A stretch of 64,000 nt of DNA from Planctomycetota bacterium (lineage in GTDB: Bacteria; Planctomycetota; Phycisphaerae; UBA1845; PWPN01), in the NCBI GenBank assembly GCA_022711465.1, contig JAKLEZ010000015.1, positions 90,952 to 154,951 of the forward strand, in the 5' to 3' direction. The notes beneath the pieces are model-generated. The model did no database searches. It worked only from the letters and a program-made list of their open reading frames with translations, and was not told where the DNA came from. Below, one piece after another: positions 16,127-24,119 of the stretch. The position numbers and the translations under genes are program-made. The number at the start of each line of letters is the position of its first letter. Positions within the stretch are counted from its first letter, which is position 1.

Positions 16127-17995
16127 ATGAGAGAATGCCAGACGACGCCAGACGCCTCACTTGACGGGGAACGCGAGCCGAGCTCAGGGGCCGGTTCTGG
16201 GAGGGGCTCATCCGAGGCGTGGGTGGGGCGTACACGGGGGCGGTGGCAGTGGCGGATTGACCCGAAGTGGCTTCATCTCTTTGACGATGTCGGTGAGCCG
16301 GACTGGCTGGACCTTGCCGCGGATCCGCGGGCCGAGCGGGTGAAGGGCAGCGAAGGGGGCCGTGAGGTCTTCCGGGTGCGGGCCGGGGAGGTGGTTCTGT
16401 ACGCCAAGCTCTTCCGGCCGGTCGGGTGGTGGGGCTGGTTGCGGCGTCAGCTGGCGGGTTCGGATGCCGCCCGGGAGCGGCGTATCACGGAGTACGCCCG
16501 CTCTCACGGAATCGGCGCGGTTGAGCCGGTCGCGACGGCCGAGGCTGCGATCCGTGGTCGTGAGGTCGACAGCATCTACATCACGCTGGGCCGCGAGGAG
16601 GTCCGGCCGTTGGAGGAATGCTGGCAGCAACTGGCTTGTGCCGCTGCCGGTCAGCGCCGGCTCAAGAATGCGGTGATCGACGCCGTGGCCGAGCTTCTGG
16701 CCCGAGCCCATCAGAACGGTTTTGAGCATTTCGATTTACATGCCAGCAACGTGCTCATCCGGACTCGCTGCGGGGAATACCGCGCCTTGTTTGTCGACCT
16801 GCACGACATTCGCACCGGCCGGCGGGTGAGCGATGCGGGTATTGTGCGCAATCTGGCTCAGTTGAACCAGTGGTTCAGTTGGCACGCGACGGTGAGCGAT
16901 CGCGTGCGGTTTCTGGAGCGCTATGTGCACTGGCACAGGGAGGTCCGCGGCGCCGCGGCCTGCGGGCGTGAACTGCGTGGCGACCGCCGGGGCCTCATCG
17001 AGGCCCTGGAATGGGCGATTCGCCGTCACGCCAATGCCTTATACGCCCGGCGCGACCGGCGGTTGCTGCGGACGGGATCATATTTTGCCCGGCTCGATCT
17101 GCCGGACGGCTGGCGGGCCCACACCTACCTGGCGTGCAAGCACCCCATGCCCGGCTCGCGGGTGTCACGCATGATCTTCACCGGGCAGCAGTGGCGGGAG
17201 TGGCTTGGCGAGCCGGCCGCCTGGTTCACGCCCACGGACCGCAGCCGAGTCATCAAGGACTCGACGACGGCCATTGTTTGCCGGCAGCGTCTCGATGCCG
17301 GTGAGGGTGAACCGCTGGAAGTCGTGTGCAAGCGGTCGCGCCCGCGAAACCCGCTGAAGCTGCTGCGGTACGCCCTGTTGGGTTCGCGGCCGATGCTGAC
17401 CTGGAAGAAGGGCAACGCTCTCCTACACCGGCGCATTCCCACCGCCCGCCCGCTGGCGGTGCTGGAGCGTCGTCGGTTTGGACTGGTGTTGGACAGCTTC
17501 GTGATTACCGAGTACCTGGAAGATGGCCACGATCTGGATTCGCTGCTGGTGATGGAGCTTCGGGCCTTGCCGGCCGACCGGGAACGTCGGGTGAAGCTGT
17601 GGCTTTCGCAGGAGCTGGCCCGGCTGGTGCGGCTGATGCATGGACAGGGATTCGTCCACCGCGATTTCAAGGCTCCCAACATCATGGTCCAGTGGTCACC
17701 GATTTCGGATGATCTGCCGCGGCTCAGTTTGGTGGACCTGGACGGTTTGCGTCAGGTTCGCCGACCGACCGAAGCCCGGCAGCTTCGGGCCATCGCGCGA
17801 CTGAATGTGAGTCTGGACCACTGCCGGGGGCTTACCCGGACCGACCGGTTGCGGTTTCTCAAGCAGTACCTTCGGCGTCCGGGCCGGCCCGATCCCGAAT
17901 GGAAGCCGTGCTGGCAGGCGATTGCGTCGTCCTCGGGATCGATCCGGACCGCCCTGGGCGCCCATCAACGGAAGCGGCTCAGGAGACCCGGGTGA
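16127..17995 (+). CDS. Protein with two tandem WaaP/Kdo-kinase-like domains
   Basis: The 622-residue protein contains two lipopolysaccharide-kinase-like (WaaP/KdkA, protein-kinase fold) domains. The first (about residues 60-270) has a lysine strand (EVVLYAKLFRP) and the catalytic loop FEHFDLHASNVL, with LFVDLHD as the metal-binding DxD-like segment. The second (about 330-590) has EVVCKRSRPRNPLK and the catalytic loop FVHRDFKAPNIMV followed by LSLVDLDGL. Both catalytic Asp residues and metal Asp residues look intact. WaaP-type kinases phosphorylate heptose or Kdo in lipid A core, so a cell-envelope sugar substrate is the best guess. It is a single protein with no visible signal peptide or membrane helix. 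It is divergent from the ECF sigma gene across a 194-base gap. Confidence 0.8.
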   Translation: MRECQTTPDASLDGEREPSSGAGSGRGSSEAWVGRTRGRWQWRIDPKWLHLFDDVGEPDWLDLAADPRAERVKGSEGGREVFRVRAGEVVLYAKLFRPVGWWGWLRRQLAGSDAARERRITEYARSHGIGAVEPVATAEAAIRGREVDSIYITLGREEVRPLEECWQQLACAAAGQRRLKNAVIDAVAELLARAHQNGFEHFDLHASNVLIRTRCGEYRALFVDLHDIRTGRRVSDAGIVRNLAQLNQWFSWHATVSDRVRFLERYVHWHREVRGAAACGRELRGDRRGLIEALEWAIRRHANALYARRDRRLLRTGSYFARLDLPDGWRAHTYLACKHPMPGSRVSRMIFTGQQWREWLGEPAAWFTPTDRSRVIKDSTTAIVCRQRLDAGEGEPLEVVCKRSRPRNPLKLLRYALLGSRPMLTWKKGNALLHRRIPTARPLAVLERRRFGLVLDSFVITEYLEDGHDLDSLLVMELRALPADRERRVKLWLSQELARLVRLMHGQGFVHRDFKAPNIMVQWSPISDDLPRLSLVDLDGLRQVRRPTEARQLRAIARLNVSLDHCRGLTRTDRLRFLKQYLRRPGRPDPEWKPCWQAIASSSGSIRTALGAHQRKRLRRPG

Positions 17996-18125
17996 TGGCC
18001 GGGCAGGGGCTTCGGGGAAGGGGGTTTTCACGAGGCCAAGCGGAAAAAGAAGGAACAAACCCACGGCGTGCGCGTCTAACACAGTATTTGGTGGAATTCC
18101 ACGCGCATTTCGAAGGAGCAGGAAC

Positions 18126-19436
18126 ATGAGAATTGCGATGTTGTCTATTGCCGCCGTCCTGGTTGCCACCGGTATTCTGGCCGCCCCGGGGAGGGCCGAG
18201 GTCAAGGAGATCGCGCACGCCAAGGTCAGCTACGAGGGGATCAGCTCCGAGTATGCGACTGCTCTGGCGGAGACTCTGGCTGCCGCGAGGCGAGTCTATG
18301 CCGACACCCTCAAGTTCGACATGCCGAACACCGTGATCCTGGAAGTCAAATGCGGGCCGGACCAGACCACCCGGCTCTACACCGACGGTGAGGATCGGCT
18401 GTTTCTTTCTCTGCCCTCGCAGGACAAGCTGGCCCAGCCTTCGAAGAGTGGCGTCTTCAACCTGTACGGCATGTGCCACGAGCTGGGCCACATGGCCATG
18501 TACCGCACGCTCAAGAGTCGCGACTGGATGACCTCGGCGGCGGCGGAAGGATGGGCTCACTATGCCGGTTCGGTGGTCGTTGACCGGGTCTGGACGGCCA
18601 AGGGCGAGAAGCTCTGGCCAGACCGTTACGATTACCGGGAGGACGGCACGGCGAGGCTGAAGAAGCAGTTGGCCGCGGCCAAGCCTTCGCCGATCGACCA
18701 GGGCGCCGGGCAGTGGCAGAAGCTGGAGGCGATTACTGGAGCGACCCAGTTCGCCCAGCTTTTCGCGGCCTGGGAGGCGGCCAAGGTGGACCCGGGCAAG
18801 CCCGACGCCGGCCTGCTGGCGGTTCTGGAGAAGATGCAGCCGGCGAAGAAGGACGCGATTGCCGCATGGTGGAAGGTGGCCGGGCCGCTGTTTGTCGAGA
18901 AGGTAGCGGTCAGCAAGACCAAGGCGGAGACAATTGCCGTCTCAAAGCTGAGTGGTGAGCCCACGCTGCTCAAGTACGACGACGACAGCTGCGACGGCAA
19001 GAAGTCGATCGCCGGCGGCGGGCATGCGGTTTTGTTCAAGGCTCCGGCGGGCGGCAAGTGGTACGTCCGGGCGATCTCGGTTTACGGGGCCCGCTACGGC
19101 ACGCCCAAGGCGCCGCCGTCGCCGTTCGATATCGCCTTGTGCGACAAGGACTTGGCCGTCGTAGCCACCTGGCGGAAACCGATCGGCAGCTTCGAGTACG
19201 GCAACATGAGTTGGACTCGCCTCGAGGTGCCGCCGACGCGCGTCCCGGTCGAGTTCCAGATCTGCCTGGATTTCAAGCCGACTGCAACCAAGGGCGTCTA
19301 TGTAGGCTTCGATTCAAGCGGTCAGGGACACTCCCGGGTGGCCACGCCGGGCAAGAAGGGCGGACCGCTCGGAGAGGGTGACTGGATGATCCGGGTGGAG
19401 TTGGATCAGGCGAAGGATGCCGATGCCCTGAGGTGA
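18126..19436 (+). CDS. Secreted HExxH zinc-protease-like protein
   Basis: The 436-residue protein starts with a signal peptide (MRIAMLSIAAVLVATGILAAPGRA). A HELGH zinc-binding motif lies near residue 120 (YGMCHELGHMAMY), and the third ligand could be the glutamate in AAAEGWAHYAG about 25 residues later, a gluzincin layout. The C-terminal 150 residues are beta-rich (KWYVRAISVYGARYG, FQICLDFKPTATKGVYVGFD), similar to a carbohydrate- or protein-binding jelly roll. AAGGAG lies 8-13 bases before the ATG. It converges on the BSP/DUF1080 gene, which has its own HExxH motif. Substrate is unknown. Confidence 0.75.
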   Translation: MRIAMLSIAAVLVATGILAAPGRAEVKEIAHAKVSYEGISSEYATALAETLAAARRVYADTLKFDMPNTVILEVKCGPDQTTRLYTDGEDRLFLSLPSQDKLAQPSKSGVFNLYGMCHELGHMAMYRTLKSRDWMTSAAAEGWAHYAGSVVVDRVWTAKGEKLWPDRYDYREDGTARLKKQLAAAKPSPIDQGAGQWQKLEAITGATQFAQLFAAWEAAKVDPGKPDAGLLAVLEKMQPAKKDAIAAWWKVAGPLFVEKVAVSKTKAETIAVSKLSGEPTLLKYDDDSCDGKKSIAGGGHAVLFKAPAGGKWYVRAISVYGARYGTPKAPPSPFDIALCDKDLAVVATWRKPIGSFEYGNMSWTRLEVPPTRVPVEFQICLDFKPTATKGVYVGFDSSGQGHSRVATPGKKGGPLGEGDWMIRVELDQAKDADALR

Positions 19437-19473
19437 AGCCTCGGCCGCAGCTCTTTGCGTCTTCCGCGGGCGG

Positions 19474-21441
19474 TTACTTGCCGGGCTCGATTGGTCGGAT
19501 CTTGATGTTTCGGAACGACACGCTCCCGTGGTCGCCCTGGAGGCCGATGTAGCCGCTGCCGGCCTTGGCGAAGCGTTTCATTCCGCCGAACTTGCTCTTG
19601 GCCACTCGGGTGTTGAAGTCTTCGCTGCCCAGCACGTACTCGATGTACTTGACGCCGTTGACGTAGTGCTCGCATTTTGTCGGGCTGATGACGACGCGGA
19701 CCTGGTTCCACTGGCCAAAGGGCTTGGTGGCGTCGATGGGCTTACCCGTCTTGGGGTCGTCGGGTGGCTGATAGAGGGCATAGAGCCAGCCGCACAGTTG
19801 CGGGTCGTGGGCGTTGGCGTTGTCCTGGAGCTGGATCTCGGGTCCGGTCGCCCAGGCGGCGCCCTCCTCGTCGGTGATGTGGTAGATGATGCCGCTGTTG
19901 CCGCCCTCGGAGATGTTGTACTCGAGGGTCAGCTCGAACCAGGCGAACTTGTCGGTGGTGACGATGTCGCCGGCGTTTCTGGGATCGACGCAGGCCAGCA
20001 TACCGTCCTGCACCTGCCAGCCGGGCCGGACGCCTTCGCGCTTGAAGTTGTGCCAGCCGCTGAGGCTCTCACCGTCGAAAAGGAGTCGCCATCCGGCCTT
20101 CTCCTCCTCGGCGGTGAGGGTATTCGGGCCGGACCTTGCCGCGGCGGGTTTGGGCTTGCCTTCTTTCAGTGCGGCCACATACAGGGCCCACAGTTCGTCC
20201 ACCGTCTTGCCGGTGTATTCCTGCCAAAGATCGCTGGAATAGCGGCCCGCGCGCATGGCCGCGTTGATCTTGACCACGAACTCGTGGTCATGACAGGCAG
20301 CCACGTACTCGAGGAAAGCACCGGTGGTGCGGTAGCTGTCGGTGTACTTGGCCCGGTCGGGATTGGGCCGAGGCCGCTTGGAGACTGGCTCGTACTTGAA
20401 CCAGCGGATGTAGTCCGCGACGCCCTCTACGAGCCAACCCGGATTGCGCCGGCTGCGGTATTGCTGGGCGACGTGGACCAGTTCGTGCACGACCGCTCCC
20501 GCCGCCTCGCCGTCGAGGTTGTCCTTGAACCACCGTTCGGCGCAGGAGATGTGCGTACCGGCCGTACCGGCGACGCCGCGCATGTCCTTTCGGAAGGCGA
20601 TGTCGATGCGTTTGGGAGCGACGAATCCTTCGCTGGGCAGCATCTCAACGATCTTGGGATACCAGGCATCGAGCGTAGGCTTGAGCTTGGTGTCGATCCA
20701 TCCCTTCAGGTCAGGGGTCTCGGAGGCGTCGATGACGATCTCATACCCACCCCGCGGCGACGACGCCTGGACCTTGTCGGACGTGCCGACAACATCGATC
20801 TCGCTGAAGAAAGTATTGCCGAAAGTGTCGTCGGCCTCGGTGCGAGAGATATCGAACAGCAGGTAGCGGTAATTACCGAGCAGGCCTGTGGACTCGGAGA
20901 TGCTCACGCCGTACTGGCCGCCGACTTCTCCGTCGGCCGGCCGGGTGTCAACGGTCGCGATCAACTTCCAGCCAAGTGCTTCCGGCTTGTCGCCGGCCGC
21001 CAGCTCGGCCTTGAAGCTGTCGGCTTTGCCGTCGGCGGCGTAGAGCTTGTAGACCTGCGGGCCGCGGGGACCGGGATGCCATGAGTAGCTGTTGACCTGC
21101 TTGACCTCTATGACGCTGCCCATATCGGCGAGCAGCCACCCACCCTCGGTACCGGCGTCGAAGAACAAGTTCTCGGCCGGCTGGTCCGCTTCGTCGGGCA
21201 CGACCCCGTCGTTCAGCTTCTCGACATCGCCGCCGTTGGGGTCGCGCTGGCCAAGCAGGACCTTGAATCGACCGGCAGTCCCGGCGTCCGTCCTGGATGG
21301 CGCCGGCACCCCGGAGAATTTGAACTGGCCGGTCGCGTTGTCCTGGTTGCGATCCGTCACGATCTTGACCTCGGCTCGGGCAGTCCCACCCGCGAGCAGA
21401 ACCAGCACACCCACCAGGGTCCACGCACTTGCCTTGCACAT
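19474..21441 (-). CDS. Secreted fusion: discoidin-like, basic secretory protein (HExxH) and DUF1080 domains
   Basis: The 655-residue protein has a signal peptide (MCKASAWTLVGVLVLLAGG) and three parts. Residues about 30-190 are F5/8 type C-like (VNSYSWHPGPRGPQVYKLYA). Residues about 200-430 match the basic secretory protein family with a zinc motif HELVH in VVHELVHVAQQY, followed by GWLVEGVADYIRW. Residues about 450-650 are a DUF1080/3-keto-disaccharide hydrolase domain (GWRLLFDGESLSGWHNF; SGIIYHITDEEG; GYIGLQGDHGSVSFRNIKI). DUF1080 proteins cleave 3-keto-glycosides in recently studied members; BSP members are predicted peptidases. AGGAAGG stands 6 bases before the ATG at 21441; a longer open frame upstream lacks a signal peptide at its start. 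Confidence 0.87.
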   Translation of the reverse strand: MCKASAWTLVGVLVLLAGGTARAEVKIVTDRNQDNATGQFKFSGVPAPSRTDAGTAGRFKVLLGQRDPNGGDVEKLNDGVVPDEADQPAENLFFDAGTEGGWLLADMGSVIEVKQVNSYSWHPGPRGPQVYKLYAADGKADSFKAELAAGDKPEALGWKLIATVDTRPADGEVGGQYGVSISESTGLLGNYRYLLFDISRTEADDTFGNTFFSEIDVVGTSDKVQASSPRGGYEIVIDASETPDLKGWIDTKLKPTLDAWYPKIVEMLPSEGFVAPKRIDIAFRKDMRGVAGTAGTHISCAERWFKDNLDGEAAGAVVHELVHVAQQYRSRRNPGWLVEGVADYIRWFKYEPVSKRPRPNPDRAKYTDSYRTTGAFLEYVAACHDHEFVVKINAAMRAGRYSSDLWQEYTGKTVDELWALYVAALKEGKPKPAAARSGPNTLTAEEEKAGWRLLFDGESLSGWHNFKREGVRPGWQVQDGMLACVDPRNAGDIVTTDKFAWFELTLEYNISEGGNSGIIYHITDEEGAAWATGPEIQLQDNANAHDPQLCGWLYALYQPPDDPKTGKPIDATKPFGQWNQVRVVISPTKCEHYVNGVKYIEYVLGSEDFNTRVAKSKFGGMKRFAKAGSGYIGLQGDHGSVSFRNIKIRPIEPGK

Positions 21442-21660
21442 CGGTGCCTTCCTCTCACAAGACAGAAACCCGTACTGAACTCGCCCGATGGATCCGGGCC
21501 GCGGCGACCATAGACGGCCGCCCGGCGTCCCGGGCGATCGCAGGCGTACCACACCCTGCCCAGTGCCGCCCGGTGACACGGCTCATCGACGGCACCGGGC
21601 TACAAGCCGCATTGTATCGTCCTTGGCTTAGACCAGCCACTGGGAGAGTGGTCGCCGGGA

Positions 21661-23049
21661 TCAGGGAACCAGGGTCCATTCCCAGGTCAGGCAGGTGGGG
21701 CCGATCCTGTCTTCCACCCAGCAGTACTCGACAAGATACCCGCCGGGTATGAGCCCCTCGACGGTGGTCGAGGTGTCGTAACAACAGAGGCAGTCGCACG
21801 GGGCGGCAAGGTCCTCCTTCTCGGTGAACCGAAGGTGCCTTCCGTTCGCCTCCAGGCTAACCGAGATGCCATTCAAGCAGCAGTTGTAGACGATGTTTCG
21901 GTGGGTCACTTGGAGAGCGTGGCCCTGCGCGACCAGATCGAACTCGTCCTTTCCGCAACCCGGGTAATCGTCGATCGAGGGGTTGCCCGGCCGGCAGTCG
22001 CTTTGCCAGCTCGCGGCGATGTGGGGTATCTTGGAGGTGCAGTCCTCGCCCGTGGGCTGGTTCTGGCCACTGTAGCATCGCTGCAGGGCGCCGAAGTCGG
22101 ACTGATCGACGTCACTGTCGCCGTCAAAGTCCGCTCGGTCGCAGCCGTAGGCGTAAGGGACGGCTGCACCCGAAGCGCAGGCCGTGAACGCGGCGAGATC
22201 GTCGGCGTCGACATCGCCGTCACCGTCGAGGTCGGGGTAGGGGGGCAGGGGCGCGGCGACGATCCTCATGCGGTAGACGCGGGTGTTGCTGTCGGTTGCC
22301 TCGGACACCTCGATGTCGATCAGCGGCAGCATGCCCCCGCCAGTGAACGGAACGAGCCGGCTCTCCAGAACCAGTCCGGTCTCCTTGTTGACGGTCGCAT
22401 CGAGGTTCATGGCCTGGAGACCGGCGATGTGCGGATCGGACTTCTGGTATCGACCCTGGGCGGAGACGTCGTAGCCCTTGGCATGGAAGCTGACTGCGGC
22501 GACGTCGTAGAAATCAAACACGTTACCCGGCCCGATGGGCAGGAGGTCGAACGTACCAGTCATCGGCCACTTGATGGGGATGTTATCGCAGATGGGACAA
22601 TCGTTCATGAGCCAGCTGTCGGGCAGGAGCTTGTAGGGGATCCGCGATTGGTGAACGTACAGCTCACTTACGGCGGGATAGAACTTGGACTGGTTGTCGC
22701 TCGAAATCAGGCTCACGTCGATGATGTAGTTGCCGAAGGAGAGCTTGGGGATCACTACGGGGAGCTCGAATGGCACCGCGATGGCCGGGCATGCGGAACC
22801 GGGTTCCGCACTGACGGCCACGAGAGTGATCAGGATGCGGTGGTCGGTGACCTGGGCGGTGGCGGAGGTTGTGCGCTCGCACCCATCGGAGAAGTAACCG
22901 ATGACCGTCAAGGTGATCGCTTCGCCCTGCACCGGCAGGCCGGGGTCAGCCAGGACAGCGGTGACGTCGTGTGCGGTGACAGGCCCGCTGGCCAAAGCCA
23001 GAACGAGTGTCCCCATGGCATACACCCGGGATGGTCTGATGCCGACCAT
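21661..23049 (-). CDS. Secreted protein with dockerin-like calcium repeats and a cysteine-rich C-terminal domain
   Basis: The 462-residue protein has a signal peptide (VYAMGTLVLALASGPVTAHD). The first 280 residues are beta-rich and unrecognised. Two dockerin type I-like loops follow, DLDGDGDVDADDLAAF and DFDGDSDVDQSDFGALQRC, spaced as a pair. After them comes a cysteine-rich domain (YNCCLNGISVSLEANGR, then PCDCLCCYD), which I have seen only as a general planctomycete theme and cannot name. The ATG at 23049 is preceded by GGAGGG. No cohesin was seen in this window, so the role of the dockerin-like module is open. Confidence 0.75.
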   Translation of the reverse strand: MVGIRPSRVYAMGTLVLALASGPVTAHDVTAVLADPGLPVQGEAITLTVIGYFSDGCERTTSATAQVTDHRILITLVAVSAEPGSACPAIAVPFELPVVIPKLSFGNYIIDVSLISSDNQSKFYPAVSELYVHQSRIPYKLLPDSWLMNDCPICDNIPIKWPMTGTFDLLPIGPGNVFDFYDVAAVSFHAKGYDVSAQGRYQKSDPHIAGLQAMNLDATVNKETGLVLESRLVPFTGGGMLPLIDIEVSEATDSNTRVYRMRIVAAPLPPYPDLDGDGDVDADDLAAFTACASGAAVPYAYGCDRADFDGDSDVDQSDFGALQRCYSGQNQPTGEDCTSKIPHIAASWQSDCRPGNPSIDDYPGCGKDEFDLVAQGHALQVTHRNIVYNCCLNGISVSLEANGRHLRFTEKEDLAAPCDCLCCYDTSTTVEGLIPGGYLVEYCWVEDRIGPTCLTWEWTLVP

Positions 23050-23235
23050 GGTATGGCCCTCCACGTGTGGCCCTAGGCCCCCCTGCTTCTCCTTCTCAAG
23101 TGTACCACAAATCCGGCGCAAGTGGGGAGGAATCGAGGGTACCGGCGATGGGATATGGAGCCTCGTGACGGCGTTGGGCGTGAGACTCCGGCGATGCCAT
23201 TGGGGTATCGACGCGGGGGCGAGGACTGCTTCTCG

Positions 23236-23469
23236 TCAGCGATGCCGGATCAGGAGGCCGACCATCGGTGCGTACTGTCGCTTTGACGCCTCTCTACGGA
23301 TTCCGTACGGACCGCGAGTCTGCAGCACCTTTCCCATACTGACCGGCTCCTCGACGTGGTAGCCGAGCTTCCGGTAGAAGGTGACAACTGCCGCATTGCT
23401 GGCAACGACCTGCAGGTTGACCTTCGGACAGGGACGAATCTCCATGTGCTGACCTCGGCGGACATCCAT
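23236..23469 (-). pseudogene. Truncated GNAT acetyltransferase remnant
   Basis: The C-terminal 45 residues, NLQVVASNAAVVTFYRKLGY followed by HVEEPVSMGKVL, match the end of a GNAT N-acetyltransferase (the strand-helix NaaaxxFYxxLGY). The acetyl-CoA-binding Q/RxxGxG/A loop and the N-terminal half are missing, and the frame upstream does not supply them. It lies between rnhA and a secreted gene. I infer an eroded gene; sequencing error is a less likely alternative. Confidence 0.6.
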
Positions 23470-23516
23470 CGTCGGAGATGGCCGTGAGGCGAATGCGGGC
23501 CACTGTCACCCGGCGT

Positions 23517-24032
23517 TCAATCGCTCGAGAGGCTGCGCTTCTCGTCGTCACGATTCATGAACTCGGCCGGGGCCCTGCGAAGGGGATTCTCGCCCAGCCC
23601 GACCCGCATCTTCTCGATCGCCTCGGTGGCCAGTTGGTCGCAGCGTTCGTTGCCCGGGTTGGCGGCGTGGCCCTTGACCCAGTGCCAACGGACGCTGTGG
23701 CGGGAAGCCTCGGCGTCCAGGGTTTGCCAGAGATCGAGGTTCTTGACCGGCTTCTTGCCTCGGCGCCAGCCCTTGGCCTTCCAGCCGGGCAGCCATTCGC
23801 GCATGCCGAGCTGGACGTACCTGGAGTCGGTGTACAGGTCGACCTCGCAGGCCTCCTTGAGAGCCCGAAGCCCCTCGATGGCCGCGGTCAACTCCATCTG
23901 GTTATTCGTGGTGGCCGGGCAGGCACCGGCCAGCTCGCGGCGGGCTCGGCCGTAGCTCAGGACGACGCCCCAACCCCCCGGACCGGGGTTGCCCTGGCAA
24001 GCGCCGTCGGTGTAGATGGTCACCTTCTTCAT
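23517..24032 (-). CDS. rnhA: Ribonuclease HI
   Basis: The 171-residue protein is a type 1 RNase H, which cuts the RNA strand of RNA-DNA hybrids. The four catalytic acids are D9 (YTDGACQGNPGPGG), E47 (NNQMELTAAIEGL), D69 (YTDSRYV) and D132, with H122 (WHWVKGHAANPGNE) as the general base-associated histidine. A C-terminal tail of about 20 charged residues is not conserved. Its ATG at 24032 lies 7 bases after a TACGAT hexamer on the same strand and lacks a Shine-Dalgarno sequence, pointing to a leaderless transcript. It diverges from the AMMECR1-Memo gene. Confidence 0.96.
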   Translation of the reverse strand: MKKVTIYTDGACQGNPGPGGWGVVLSYGRARRELAGACPATTNNQMELTAAIEGLRALKEACEVDLYTDSRYVQLGMREWLPGWKAKGWRRGKKPVKNLDLWQTLDAEASRHSVRWHWVKGHAANPGNERCDQLATEAIEKMRVGLGENPLRRAPAEFMNRDDEKRSLSSD

Positions 24033-24039
24033 GGCCGGT

Positions 24040-24045
24040 ATCGTA
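24040..24045 (-). promoter_or_regulatory. -10-like TACGAT 7 bases before the rnhA start
   Basis: On the minus strand TACGAT is followed by seven bases (ACCGGCC) and the ATG. This repeats the geometry at trpB and the LigD-PE gene. No good -35 was found at 16-18 bases, so this is a weak call on its own. Confidence 0.35.
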
Positions 24046-24119
24046 CCCGGGGCGCTTCTGAGCCGCGACGGCTGTTTTGTGGTAAACTTACGGTGCCGCG
24101 TCCAAAGAGGTGACCGAAC

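Noticed and set aside
19528..21084. 518-codon plus-strand frame opposite the BSP/DUF1080 gene
   Set aside because: Antisense shadow; composition rich in Val/Gly/Asp without structure.
21835..23076. 413-codon plus-strand frame opposite the dockerin-type gene
   Set aside because: Antisense shadow of the gene with signal peptide and calcium loops.
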